Source: Spirochaetales bacterium
GTDB lineage: Bacteria > Spirochaetota > Spirochaetia > DSM-27196 > SLST01
Assembly: GCA_028284845.1 (NCBI GenBank)
Contig: JANQQY010000172.1
Location: 1 to 44,775 of the forward strand
Direction of reading: 5' to 3'
DNA length: 44,775 nt
The notes beneath the pieces are model-generated. The model was not told where the DNA came from. It worked only from the letters and a program-made list of their open reading frames with translations, and did not search any database. Positions 24,075-31,451 of the stretch are shown piece by piece. The stretch's first letter is position 1. Every line of letters starts with the position of its first letter. The translations under genes were made by a program, and so were the position numbers.

Positions 24075-24981
24075 CCTCAGGCTTCCGGGCGGAAATGATG
24101 GCGCTCTTGTGGGTTGCGGCGATCTCGACCGCGACCTCGTTGGAGATCCCGGACTCCCTGGCGAGACCCTCCAGGTGTTCAACCTTCGTGTAATTCGTCT
24201 CTTTCTCGACTTGAACATCCGTGAACCCGGCTTCTCGAAGGCCTTGCAGGAACGCTTCGCGGGGTAGGGCCCCGGCTATGCATCCGGTGAGCAGGGCGAC
24301 GTTGTCGCTGATATCCTCACTGAGTGTCCCGTCGACAACGACATCGCTTACCGTGAACCGCCCTCCAGGAGCGAGGACACGGAATGCTTCGCGGAAGACC
24401 TGAGGTTTGTCAGGCGAGAGGTTGATTACGCAGTTGGAGATGATCAGATCCGCCGTATTGTCCGCGATTGGTAGGTGTTCGATCTCGCCGAGCCGGAACT
24501 CGACGTTTGTCGCGTTCGCCTTTTTCGCATTCCTCCTCGCGAGTTCGATCATGTCGGATGTCATGTCGACCCCAATCACCCGGCCCGAGTCCCCAACGCG
24601 TGCCGCCGCGAGGAAGCAATCGATTCCTCCCCCGGAGCCGAGGTCGACAACTGTCTCGCCCTCGGAGATCGTTGCGATCGCAGTGGGGTTGCCGCAACCC
24701 AAGGCGAGGTCCGCGCCGTCGGGAAGCATTTTGAGTTCCTCGATCGAGTAGCCGAATTGAGTGCTGCCGCCGCGAGATCCGCAGCAGCTGCCGGCCGTTT
24801 CCTCACGCGAATCTGCAATGCTCACGACTTGGGACCCGCCGCACCACGAGCTCGCCTGCTCCATGTCCTGCTTCTCCGCGCTGCCGCCGCAGCATTCCGC
24901 AGAAGCGTCTGCGATTTCCGACTCAGCTGCGCGGGCCGCGGCACCGTATCGTGCCCGAACTTCCTCATGAACCGAACCCAT
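24058..24981 (-). CDS. arsM: Arsenite S-adenosylmethionine methyltransferase
   Basis: Arsenic-detoxifying methyltransferase of 307 aa that would methylate As(III) with SAM and thiol reductant. Seen: a Cys-rich N-terminal part (C30-C31, C47, C66-C67), LALGCGNP (C96), SAM motif VVDLGSGGGIDCFLAA, the ArsM hallmark ISNCVINLSPDK (C184) and LLTGCIAGALP (C234). The last two cysteines are the expected As(III) ligands. ATG 24981 is preferred over a GTG six bases earlier because AAGGAG lies five bases upstream of the ATG. The gene follows the AbrB-type regulator by nine bases on one message. Confidence 0.95.
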   Translation of the reverse strand: MGSVHEEVRARYGAAARAAESEIADASAECCGGSAEKQDMEQASSWCGGSQVVSIADSREETAGSCCGSRGGSTQFGYSIEELKMLPDGADLALGCGNPTAIATISEGETVVDLGSGGGIDCFLAAARVGDSGRVIGVDMTSDMIELARRNAKKANATNVEFRLGEIEHLPIADNTADLIISNCVINLSPDKPQVFREAFRVLAPGGRFTVSDVVVDGTLSEDISDNVALLTGCIAGALPREAFLQGLREAGFTDVQVEKETNYTKVEHLEGLARESGISNEVAVEIAATHKSAIISARKPEVSLGR

Positions 24982-24990
24982 ATTCACTCC

Positions 24991-25224
24991 TTATCTCTCT
25001 GAAGCTCTCGTTTCCGAGCGTGCGTCCACAACCTCTCGTACTCGCTCCTCCAGTGCCCCCACCGGCATCAACGTGATGCAGCAGGGAGTTCCGCCGTGGA
25101 GTTTCACGGCCACCGCGAGCTTTGAACCCGCTTCAAGGCCGAGCGCTCGTCGAGCCGCCTTTGGCAGAACGATCTGTCCGCGAGCATCGACCGATGCGAT
25201 TGCTTCAATTTCATACTGATCCAC
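24991..25224 (-). CDS. AbrB/MazE-family DNA-binding protein with vicinal cysteines, linked to arsM
   Basis: Small regulator of 77 aa. Seen: AbrB-type swapped-hairpin sequence (ASVDARGQIVLPKAARRALGLEAGSKLAV) followed by a C-terminal tail with C48-C49 (GGTPCCITLMP). From memory, the CCI-type tail matches the AbrB-like proteins that accompany hgcAB or arsM in anaerobes. It is the first gene of a two-gene operon with arsM, so the likely role is arsenic-responsive (auto)regulation with the Cys pair as metalloid ligand. The only reasonable start is GTG at 25224, which sits right at the predicted transcription start, so the mRNA would be leaderless. Confidence 0.83.
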   Translation of the reverse strand: MDQYEIEAIASVDARGQIVLPKAARRALGLEAGSKLAVAVKLHGGTPCCITLMPVGALEERVREVVDARSETRASER

Positions 25225-25230
25225 GTAGTC

Positions 25231-25259
25231 AGTATATTCAGATTATTCAGAAAAGTCAA
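25231..25259 (-). promoter_or_regulatory. Promoter of the abrB-arsM operon with internal repeats
   Basis: TTGACT (complement of 25254-25259), 17-bp spacer, TATACT (complement of 25231-25236), then six bases and the GTG start. This is one of the best promoters in the window. The spacer and -10 contain near-tandem copies of TCTGAATA (minus strand, about 25232-25250), the kind of AT-rich repeat an AbrB-fold protein could bind for autoregulation. Confidence 0.7.
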
Positions 25260-25343
25260 AATAATTGGATGCTGCGACATCCTCCCGAGCCGTTCTGTTC
25301 ACGCCGGGAGAACGGGTAAGTGCTTTCTTTGTTGGCGTGACGA

Positions 25344-26510
25344 CTACGAGATGGTTGCCAATGCCTGGTCGACGTCGTTGATGATGTCTGCGATCTCTTC
25401 AAGGCCGACGGAGAGGCGGATCGTGCCTGGCGTGATTCCCACGAGGGCGCGCTCGTCTTCAGTCAGGCGAGAGTGAGTCGTGGTCGCCGGATGGGTCGCG
25501 ATGCTTCTCGTGTCCCCAAGGTTCGATGACCTGGTGACCATGGAGAGGGCGTTCAGAAAGGCCATTCCGCCTTCGACGCCGCCGGCAACCTCGAATGTGA
25601 CCAGACCGCCACCCATCGACATCTGTCGCTTTGCCAGCTCGTGCTGAGGATGACTCTCCAGGAAGGGGTAGCGAACCCACGTGACCCGAGAATCGCTCTG
25701 GAGGTGAGTGGCGAGTTCCATCGCATTTGAACAGTGCCGGTCGAGCCGGACCGAGAGTGTCTCAAGGCTCTTCGACAGGACCCACGCATTGAACGGGGAG
25801 AGAGCCGGACCGGTCTGGCGCGTGAAGAAGCGCAATTCATTGATCAGCGACCGATCACCAAGAATCGCACCTCCCAGCGTTCGGCCCTGGCCATCAATGA
25901 ATTTGGTGGCCGAGTGAGTGACGATGTGCGCCCCAAGCTCGATTGGTCGTTGGATGAGTGGTGTCGCAAAACAGTTGTCGACGCTCAGAATCACATCCAT
26001 CTCTCGGGCAATCTCGGCGAGCGCGGCAATGTCTATCAGTTCAAGGCCGGGATTGCTCGGCGTCTCGGCGAAGTAGAGGCGCGTCTCCGGCTTCGTCGCG
26101 GATTTCCATTCGTCGAGGTCTTTGGGGTCAACAAGCGTTGTGGTCACGCCCCATCTTGGGAGGATCGTGTTCATGATCGCGAGCGTTGATCCAAAGAGCG
26201 CCCGCGATGCCACGATGTGATCCCCGGAACGCACGAGGCCCGCGATCGAGGCGAACATCGCGGCCATCCCGGTCGCCGTGGCAAGCCCGTCTTCCGCTCC
26301 CTCGAGGGCGCAGAGCTTATCTACAAACTCGTCTGTGTTCGGGTTGCCGTAACGCGAATAGATGAGTCCTTCTTCCTGGCCGGTGAAGAGGTCGCGAGCC
26401 TGTTCGGCGGAGTCAAAGACGAAGCTCGATGTCATAAAGATCGGGACGCTGTGCTCCCGGTGAGGACCTCGTTCAGCTTGTCTGCGAATCGACTCGGAGT
26501 CGCGCTTCAT
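25344..26510 (-). CDS. metZ: O-succinylhomoserine sulfhydrylase
   Basis: PLP enzyme of 388 aa of the Cys/Met metabolism family that makes homocysteine from an activated homoserine and sulfide. Seen: HSVPIFMTSSFVFDSAEQARDLFTG and YSRYGNPNTDEF, features of MetZ rather than cystathionine gamma-synthase; the PLP Lys K203 in THSATKFIDGQGR; substrate segment SLGDTRSIATHPATTTHSRLTEDER; and the ending GTIRLSVGLEEIADIINDVDQAL. MetY (O-acetylhomoserine) is the alternative, although MetY is usually longer (about 430 aa). The ATG overlaps the OsmC stop (ATGA), so both are one operon. A hairpin-like repeat follows downstream (25290-25315) without a T-run. Confidence 0.92.
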   Translation of the reverse strand: MKRDSESIRRQAERGPHREHSVPIFMTSSFVFDSAEQARDLFTGQEEGLIYSRYGNPNTDEFVDKLCALEGAEDGLATATGMAAMFASIAGLVRSGDHIVASRALFGSTLAIMNTILPRWGVTTTLVDPKDLDEWKSATKPETRLYFAETPSNPGLELIDIAALAEIAREMDVILSVDNCFATPLIQRPIELGAHIVTHSATKFIDGQGRTLGGAILGDRSLINELRFFTRQTGPALSPFNAWVLSKSLETLSVRLDRHCSNAMELATHLQSDSRVTWVRYPFLESHPQHELAKRQMSMGGGLVTFEVAGGVEGGMAFLNALSMVTRSSNLGDTRSIATHPATTTHSRLTEDERALVGITPGTIRLSVGLEEIADIINDVDQALATIS

Positions 26511-26929
26511 GAACGCTCCGGGTTGACGGCAAAATCAAAGGTGATGTCAACGCTCTGCTTTAACATCTCGCCGACGGAGCAGTACTTGGTTACCGCGAGT
26601 TCCACCGCTCGCGCCGCCTTCCCCTCGTCGATCTCTCCAAAGAGATCGTAGTGGAGGTGGATCGCGCTGAATGGAGAGGGGACGGTATCGGGGCGTTCCC
26701 CGGTGACGGTGATCTCGAAGTGATCAAGGCGCTGCCGCTGCTTCTCCAAGATGAGCACGAGATCGGTCGATGTGCAGCTGCCAAGGGCCGCGAGAACGAG
26801 TTGCATGGGACGGAAGCCCTTGCCTTCGCCGCCGTTCTTTTCAGGCCCGTCGGTGTGAACGGTATTGCCAAGTCCGTTCTCAGCCTCCAGATGGACCGCC
26901 TTGTTGACACGCTTTAGTGTGACCTTCAT
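26507..26929 (-). CDS. OsmC-family protein
   Basis: Thiol-dependent peroxide or sulfur-species reductase family protein of 140 aa. Seen: opening VHTDGPEKNGGEGKGFRPMQLVLAALGSCTSTDL with C52 and the second conserved Cys C117 in VTKYCSVGEML, the usual two-Cys arrangement of OsmC/YhfA proteins. The YhfA-like subgroup, rather than classical hydroperoxide reductase, is suggested by the FRPMQLVLAALGSC form. It is the first gene of an operon with metZ, overlapping by four bases, pointing to a role around reactive sulfur or thiol metabolism. Confidence 0.9.
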   Translation of the reverse strand: MKVTLKRVNKAVHLEAENGLGNTVHTDGPEKNGGEGKGFRPMQLVLAALGSCTSTDLVLILEKQRQRLDHFEITVTGERPDTVPSPFSAIHLHYDLFGEIDEGKAARAVELAVTKYCSVGEMLKQSVDITFDFAVNPERS

Positions 26930-26956
26930 CGGAACTCCTGCGAGCCATCCTCTGGG

Positions 26957-26985
26957 TTTGCACCCATGCGGTCAAGGCATATGTT
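26957..26985 (+). promoter_or_regulatory. Candidate promoter of cysM, apparently leaderless
   Basis: TTTGCA (26957-26962), 17-bp spacer, TATGTT (26980-26985), followed by six bases and the ATG of cysM. No Shine-Dalgarno lies in the last 15 bases before the start. Both boxes match consensus at four of six positions, so the assignment is moderate on its own and stronger as part of a repeated pattern in this window. Confidence 0.42.
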
Positions 26986-26991
26986 GTACGC

Positions 26992-27894
26992 ATGAACGTG
27001 AAGACCATCGAGGAGTGCATCGGGAACAGCCCGCTTGTTCGGCTTCGATCGCTCTACACCGGGCCCAATACGGTTCTGGTGAAGCTGGAGGGCGATAACC
27101 CGGCCGGTTCGGTAAAGGATCGGCCCGCGCTCAGCATGATCAGACGAGCCGAGGAGACGGGCAGGATCAAGCGTGGCGATACGCTGATTGAGGCCACCAG
27201 CGGCAACACAGGGATCGCTCTGGCAATGGTAGCGGCCGTTCGAGGCTACAAGATGATTCTGATCATGCCGGAGCACATGAGCGCGGAGCGACGTGCGGTG
27301 ATGAAGGCGTACGGAGCCGAGGTGGTACTCACACCTCGCGACGCGAGCATGGAGGGATCGATCGATCTCGCCCGGCAGATGGAATCCGAAGGAAGGGGCG
27401 TCATCCTTGATCAGTTCGCCAATGAGGACAATCCCCGCGCCCACTACGAGACGACCGGGCCGGAGATCTGGCGGGACACCGACGGGAGCGTAACGCACTT
27501 CGTCGCCTCCACCGGAACGACCGGAACAATCATGGGAACGGGGCGCTACCTTCGCGAACAAAACCCAGAGGTTCGCATTGTTGGTGTGGTGCCGGATCGA
27601 CTGGGCGGCATCCCCGGCATCCGCGCCTGGCCGGAGGCGTATCAGCCACGCATCTTCCATCCGGAGGAGCTCTCGGAGCGGAGAGAGATCGACAGACACA
27701 GATCGGTGCAAACCATGCGCGAACTCGCCTCGCGCGAGGGGATCTTCGCCGGCATCTCCTCCGGAGGCAATGTCGCGGTTGCCCTTGATCTGGCTCACGA
27801 GCTTGACGAGGCAGGCGAGAAGAGCGCGGTAATCGTGGCCATCATCTGTGATCGAGGTGATCGATACATCTCGACCGGTGTCTACCCTTCGTAG
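26992..27894 (+). CDS. cysM: Cysteine synthase B (O-acetylserine sulfhydrylase, CysM type)
   Basis: PLP enzyme of 300 aa making cysteine from O-acetylserine and sulfide, thiosulfate or a protein thiocarboxylate. Seen: IGNSPLVRL, the PLP Lys K42 in NPAGSVKDRPALSMI, the phosphate loop TSGNTGIALAM (residues 70-80), TGTTGTIMGTG, and ISSGGN near the C-terminus. The string LEGDNPAGSVKDRPA and the 300-aa length indicate CysM rather than CysK. Divergent from the osmC-metZ operon. The presence of a ThiS-like carrier elsewhere in the window makes the CysO-type use of CysM conceivable but unproven. Confidence 0.94.
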   Translation: MNVKTIEECIGNSPLVRLRSLYTGPNTVLVKLEGDNPAGSVKDRPALSMIRRAEETGRIKRGDTLIEATSGNTGIALAMVAAVRGYKMILIMPEHMSAERRAVMKAYGAEVVLTPRDASMEGSIDLARQMESEGRGVILDQFANEDNPRAHYETTGPEIWRDTDGSVTHFVASTGTTGTIMGTGRYLREQNPEVRIVGVVPDRLGGIPGIRAWPEAYQPRIFHPEELSERREIDRHRSVQTMRELASREGIFAGISSGGNVAVALDLAHELDEAGEKSAVIVAIICDRGDRYISTGVYPS

Positions 27895-27922
27895 TGCTTG
27901 ACGCTGATGGATCGTTTGGCTA

Positions 27923-27947
27923 TTTCTTGACTAATTCAATCAAGAAA
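27923..27947 (+). promoter_or_regulatory. Palindrome upstream of the sulfonate/nitrate-type ABC operon
   Basis: A perfect inverted repeat TTTCTTGA-N9-TCAAGAAA lies between cysM and the binding protein, 19 bases before the latter's start. There is no T-run after it, so it is more likely an operator than a terminator of cysM. A LysR-like or dimeric regulator site would fit the dimension (25 bp overall). Confidence 0.42.
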
Positions 27948-27966
27948 GTTGACTTCGGAGGTTGAG

Positions 27967-29016
27967 ATGAGAGAAACAGGACGAATCGCCGTGGCGATTC
28001 TTGCCTTGCTTGTGGCCGCAGGGAGTGCCGTTGCAGGCGGTGCGGCCGATACGGATGAGGGCGCGACAGCACTCTCGGAGCCGGTGACGCTTGAGGTTGG
28101 CTACATGCCGATCCTGCCGGTTGCCCAAGTCTTTGTGATGGAGGGTGAGGGCTGGACCGATGAGGCCAACCTCGACTTCCAGCTGACACGATTCCCGAAC
28201 GGACCCGCGATGGTTCAGGCGCTCGCCAGCGGCGAACTCGACGTCATGTTCTTTGGCATTGGACCGGCCCTTGTTGCGAAGGGGCGCGGTCAGGAGATCA
28301 CGGTCGTCGCTTCGAACATCGTGGAGCAGATCGGGCTGATCGCCCGTGACAATCTCGCCGGTTACTGGGATGGTGCCGATCCTGCAGCGGTCTTTGCCGA
28401 CTTTGAGGCGGGCGAGGGGAGGAAGGCGAAGATTGCGACCTTCCCGCAGGGTTCCGTGCCCGATATCGTTCTTCGGTTCTGGCTGCAGGAGCAGCTGGGC
28501 GTGAGCTTCGACGCGCTTGAGATCATCCCGATGGGCGCCGACCAAGTGCAGCAGGCACTGCTCGCTGGAAGCGTCGATGGAGCATCGATCCTTGAGCCGA
28601 CGCTGACGATCGTCCAGGAGCGCGACCCGAGCGCCCAGGTGATCACCCGAGCATCGGAAATGTTCCCAGGACAGCCGGGTGCCGTTCTCGCGGTCCGAAA
28701 CGAGATCATCGATCAATACCCCGATGCCGTTCAGGCGCTCGTTGATCTCCATGTTCGTGCAACAGAGCTTCTGATCTCGGACATCCCGCGCGCCGCCGCA
28801 CACGCCGTCGAGTTCATTGGTGCCGGCCTCGTTGATCCGGCGACCATCGAAGCGGCGCTCGCCTCGCCGTCCACGAACTACCTGGCGGACCCTCGTGCGA
28901 TCCGCGAACCAACGCAGCGGATGCACGACTTCCAGCTCGAAACCGGGTCGCTTGCCGCCCCCGTGGACCTTGATGAACTCTTTGACACCTCATTCTACGA
29001 GAACGCGACCCGGTAA
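27967..29016 (+). CDS. ABC transporter substrate-binding protein, NitT/TauT (SsuA-like) family
   Basis: Exported receptor of 349 aa. Seen: signal peptide ending GSAVAGGAADTDEG without cysteine; NMT1/SsuA-like opening LEVGYMPILPVAQVFVMEGEGWTDEANLDFQLTRFPNGPAMVQALASGELDVMFFGIGPALVAKGRG; and the IATFPQGSVPDIVLRFWL segment followed by a DQVQQALLAGSVDGASILEP motif typical of sulfonate, taurine, nitrate and pyrimidine-precursor receptors. The ATG at 27967 has GGAGG six bases upstream. Directly downstream are the permease and ATPase. Proximity to metZ, osmC and cysM favours a sulfur compound, but thiamine-precursor or other substrates are not excluded. Confidence 0.9.
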   Translation: MRETGRIAVAILALLVAAGSAVAGGAADTDEGATALSEPVTLEVGYMPILPVAQVFVMEGEGWTDEANLDFQLTRFPNGPAMVQALASGELDVMFFGIGPALVAKGRGQEITVVASNIVEQIGLIARDNLAGYWDGADPAAVFADFEAGEGRKAKIATFPQGSVPDIVLRFWLQEQLGVSFDALEIIPMGADQVQQALLAGSVDGASILEPTLTIVQERDPSAQVITRASEMFPGQPGAVLAVRNEIIDQYPDAVQALVDLHVRATELLISDIPRAAAHAVEFIGAGLVDPATIEAALASPSTNYLADPRAIREPTQRMHDFQLETGSLAAPVDLDELFDTSFYENATR

Positions 29017-29782
29017 GCTCCGGGCGTCCGGAAAGCTACGGACGTGGCTCCTTGGGCTGGGAGGGCTTCTCGCCTTCCTGGCCGCCTGGGAGCTTCTCGC
29101 GCGCTCCGGGGTCGTTTCGGGCGCATTGATTCCGCGTCCTTCGGATATCCCGGGAACCCTTCTTGCAGAGATACAGCGTGGCATCTGGCAGCGCATGGTT
29201 GCCTCGAGCCTGCGCCACTACGGACTCGGTCTCGCCATTGGCACCGTGCTTGGCATGGCGCTTGGGCTCTTTGTCGCCCTCGTTCCCATTCTCGAGGACC
29301 TGCAGGCGTGGATCGTCCGTGTGCTCCGCCCAATACCACCGCTCGCCTGGATCCCATTCGCAATCATCTGGTTCGGAATCACCGAACGATCGGCGGCCTT
29401 TATCATTTCGATCGGCGTCTTCTGGATTAACTACTTCGCAACCAGTGGAGCCGTTCGATCCGTAGACAAAAGCCTCATCGAAGTCTCCCGTGTCTTTGGG
29501 CACGAGCGATTCTTCGCGAGACTAAGAAAGGTGATCCTTCCGGCAGCCGCACCAGGCATGCTCGTTGGGCTTCGAACCAGCCTTGGTCAGGGATGGATGA
29601 CGGTGGTTGCGGCAGAACTCTTTGGCATCTCCGGAATTGGTCAGCGGATGATGGAGGCGAGCGGTCTCCTCGCCATTGATGTTGTCGCGGTCTACATGGT
29701 GACGATCGCGCTTCTCTATGGCCTTACGGACCTGGTATTTGTATCCATAGAGCGGGTGACGCTCAAATGGACAACATTGTAA
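28973..29782 (+). CDS. ABC transporter permease, SsuC/TauC-like
   Basis: Inner-membrane permease of 269 aa with about six hydrophobic helices. Seen: LLGLGGLLAFLAAWELLARSG at the N-terminus, PRPSDIPGTL, the helix pair around RPIPPLAWIPFAIIWFGITE, the coupling loop EVSRVFGHERFFARLRKVILPAAAPGM and the segment SLGQGWMTVVAAELFG typical of this family. No start codon exists after the end of the binding-protein gene, so the best start is the in-frame ATG at 28973, which overlaps that gene by 44 bp. An internal non-standard start is possible. Confidence 0.88.
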   Translation: MNSLTPHSTRTRPGKLRASGKLRTWLLGLGGLLAFLAAWELLARSGVVSGALIPRPSDIPGTLLAEIQRGIWQRMVASSLRHYGLGLAIGTVLGMALGLFVALVPILEDLQAWIVRVLRPIPPLAWIPFAIIWFGITERSAAFIISIGVFWINYFATSGAVRSVDKSLIEVSRVFGHERFFARLRKVILPAAAPGMLVGLRTSLGQGWMTVVAAELFGISGIGQRMMEASGLLAIDVVAVYMVTIALLYGLTDLVFVSIERVTLKWTTL

Positions 29783-30525
29783 GCCTGAACGAGATCAGCG
29801 TCGGATTTGAACCATCATCTCCGCCCGTTATGGAGGGCGTCTCGCTTCATGTTGACCGTGGCGAGTTTGTCGTCGTGTGCGGTGTCTCGGGGGTAGGCAA
29901 GTCGTCGCTCCTCCGGGTCGTTTGCGGACTGCTTGAGCCTCGTGCCGGGTCGGTCGAAGTGTCGGCCGCTGCCGGAGCATCGGGCTCGCGGCCGTTCGGC
30001 TTTGTTTTCCAAGAGCCGCGCCTCTTTCCGTGGCGTCGCGTTCAGGCCAATGTCGAGCTGGGACTCGAAGAACTCGATCTGGACAAGAGCGAGCGGCATG
30101 AGCGGGCGCTCCAGGCGCTCCAGCTTGTTGGCCTTGGAGAGCTCGGCAGACGCTTTCCCGGCCAGCTCTCCGGTGGGCAACGCCAACGCGTCGGCATTGC
30201 GAGAGCTCTCGCCGTCCGCCCGTCACTTCTCCTCATGGACGAACCGTTCAGCTCGCTTGATGCTGTGACTCGCCGAACCCTTCAACACGAGCTTCTGAGC
30301 ATCTGGGCATCAACAGATGCCTCCGTCCTCTTTGTGACACACGATATCGAAGAGGCTGCCTTCCTCGCCGACCGGATCGTTCTGCTCGCGGGGACTCCTG
30401 CACACGTGGTCAAGGAGTACAGAATCACCGATCAACGTCCTCGATCGACCGAGGATGCCGGCTTCCAATCGACCGTCCGGACGGTCAGAGCCGATCTCCA
30501 TAGTTTCCAGTCCAACTCTCTTTAG
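29767..30525 (+). CDS. ABC transporter ATP-binding protein, SsuB/TauB-like
   Basis: Cytoplasmic ATPase of 252 aa. Seen: Walker A CGVSGVGKSS (near 39-47), Q-loop FVFQEPRLFPWRRVQANVELGL, signature LSGGQRQRVGIARAL, Walker B LLLMDEPFSSLD and switch THDIEEAAFLADR. The PWR after the Q-loop and EEAAFL are typical of the NitT/TauT subgroup. It overlaps the permease by 16 bp. The order receptor, permease, ATPase gives a complete importer. A single permease gene implies a homodimeric channel. Confidence 0.93.
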   Translation: MDNIVSLNEISVGFEPSSPPVMEGVSLHVDRGEFVVVCGVSGVGKSSLLRVVCGLLEPRAGSVEVSAAAGASGSRPFGFVFQEPRLFPWRRVQANVELGLEELDLDKSERHERALQALQLVGLGELGRRFPGQLSGGQRQRVGIARALAVRPSLLLMDEPFSSLDAVTRRTLQHELLSIWASTDASVLFVTHDIEEAAFLADRIVLLAGTPAHVVKEYRITDQRPRSTEDAGFQSTVRTVRADLHSFQSNSL

Positions 30526-30587
30526 CAGAAGGGAATGACACCCCATGCAATCCACATTATTCTAAGGCAAACGCACAGGAGGCCATC

Positions 30588-31361
30588 ATGAGTGGGATCA
30601 GACTCGTGACCCGAGCAGACGATGCAGGAATGCACCAGATCGCCAACCGGGCAATACGCGACACCGTCCAGCAGGGCATTGTTCGGAACATCAGCCTGAT
30701 GGCACCGGCACCCGCCATCCGAAACGCATTTCAGGTGCTGGGCGAGTTGGGAACGCGAGTCGACTTTGGCTTCCACGTAACGCTGACCGCCGAGTGGCAG
30801 AACCTTCGTTGGGGACCACTGACGAAGGGCGACGCTTCCAAGAGCTTCACGCGAAAGGATGGCTCGCTCCCCTATACCGTTGATGCTCTGGCGAAGATGA
30901 ATCCTGATCTGGATGCCCTCATGCACGAGGTCGAAGCTCAGTACGAGCTCCTTATTAATCTGGGCTTCAGACTCAGCTACCTGGACGAGCACATGCTGGT
31001 TGGCCGAGTTCCCGGGCTGTCTGAGCGACTGATCGAGTTCGCTGAAGAGAAAGGCCTCGTATCTGATCGCATGCTGCGAGAGAAGGGGCGAGTTGGAAGT
31101 GTCCCCGGCTGGGACGGACCGGCGGAGCACCCCGGGACCGAGCTTGCCGACGTCCTTGCCAATGTCGAGGGTGGTACCTACCTCCTGATTGGCCACCCTG
31201 CGACCAAGGATGAAGAGATGCAGCGGTTTATCCACGAAGGACTCGCGAAGGGCGACGTTGCCATCCAGCGCAATCGCCAGAGACGCATGTTCATGGATAT
31301 TGAGATCGTCGACTACTGCGAGAACGTGGGCATCGAACTCGTTCGCTATGTAAACGTGTAG
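30588..31361 (+). CDS. YdjC/ChbG-family carbohydrate deacetylase
   Basis: Predicted cytoplasmic deacetylase of 257 aa acting on N-acetylated oligosaccharides such as chitobiose-type sugars. Seen: metal motif TRADDAG at the N-terminus, NISLMAPAPAI, the conserved FGFHVTLTAEW (first metal His) and YLDEHM later in the chain, all arranged as in YdjC/ChbG/HpnK proteins. The ATG has a strong site (AGGAGG), and ATGACA-N17-TATTCT (30535-30563) is a possible promoter. It is followed 90 bp later by a GH3 glycosidase, consistent with intracellular breakdown of imported glycans. Exact substrate unknown. Confidence 0.87.
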   Translation: MSGIRLVTRADDAGMHQIANRAIRDTVQQGIVRNISLMAPAPAIRNAFQVLGELGTRVDFGFHVTLTAEWQNLRWGPLTKGDASKSFTRKDGSLPYTVDALAKMNPDLDALMHEVEAQYELLINLGFRLSYLDEHMLVGRVPGLSERLIEFAEEKGLVSDRMLREKGRVGSVPGWDGPAEHPGTELADVLANVEGGTYLLIGHPATKDEEMQRFIHEGLAKGDVAIQRNRQRRMFMDIEIVDYCENVGIELVRYVNV

Positions 31362-31384
31362 TCACCATTCGCCACGCGTCTTCA

Positions 31385-31445
31385 CCAATCGACATCTCGA
31401 TTGGCGACGTTGCACCTTGACAACGCAGAGCCGGCGCCACACGAT
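31385..31445 (+). promoter_or_regulatory. Operator-like palindrome and promoter upstream of the GH3 gene
   Basis: A perfect palindrome CCAATCGA-N4-TCGATTGG (31385-31404) is followed by a consensus -35 TTGACA (31417-31422), a 17-bp spacer and a weak -10 CACGAT (31440-31445). The -10 ends six bases before the ATG at 31452. The palindrome lies just upstream of the -35, a common place for an activator or repressor. It could alternatively be the hairpin that ends the upstream deacetylase message, although no T-run follows. Confidence 0.42.
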
Positions 31446-31451
31446 CGGAGC

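Noticed and set aside
25290..25315. CCGTTCT-N12-AGAACGG as an intrinsic terminator for metZ
   Set aside because: The stem is only seven pairs with a 12-base loop and no T-run follows in the direction of transcription.
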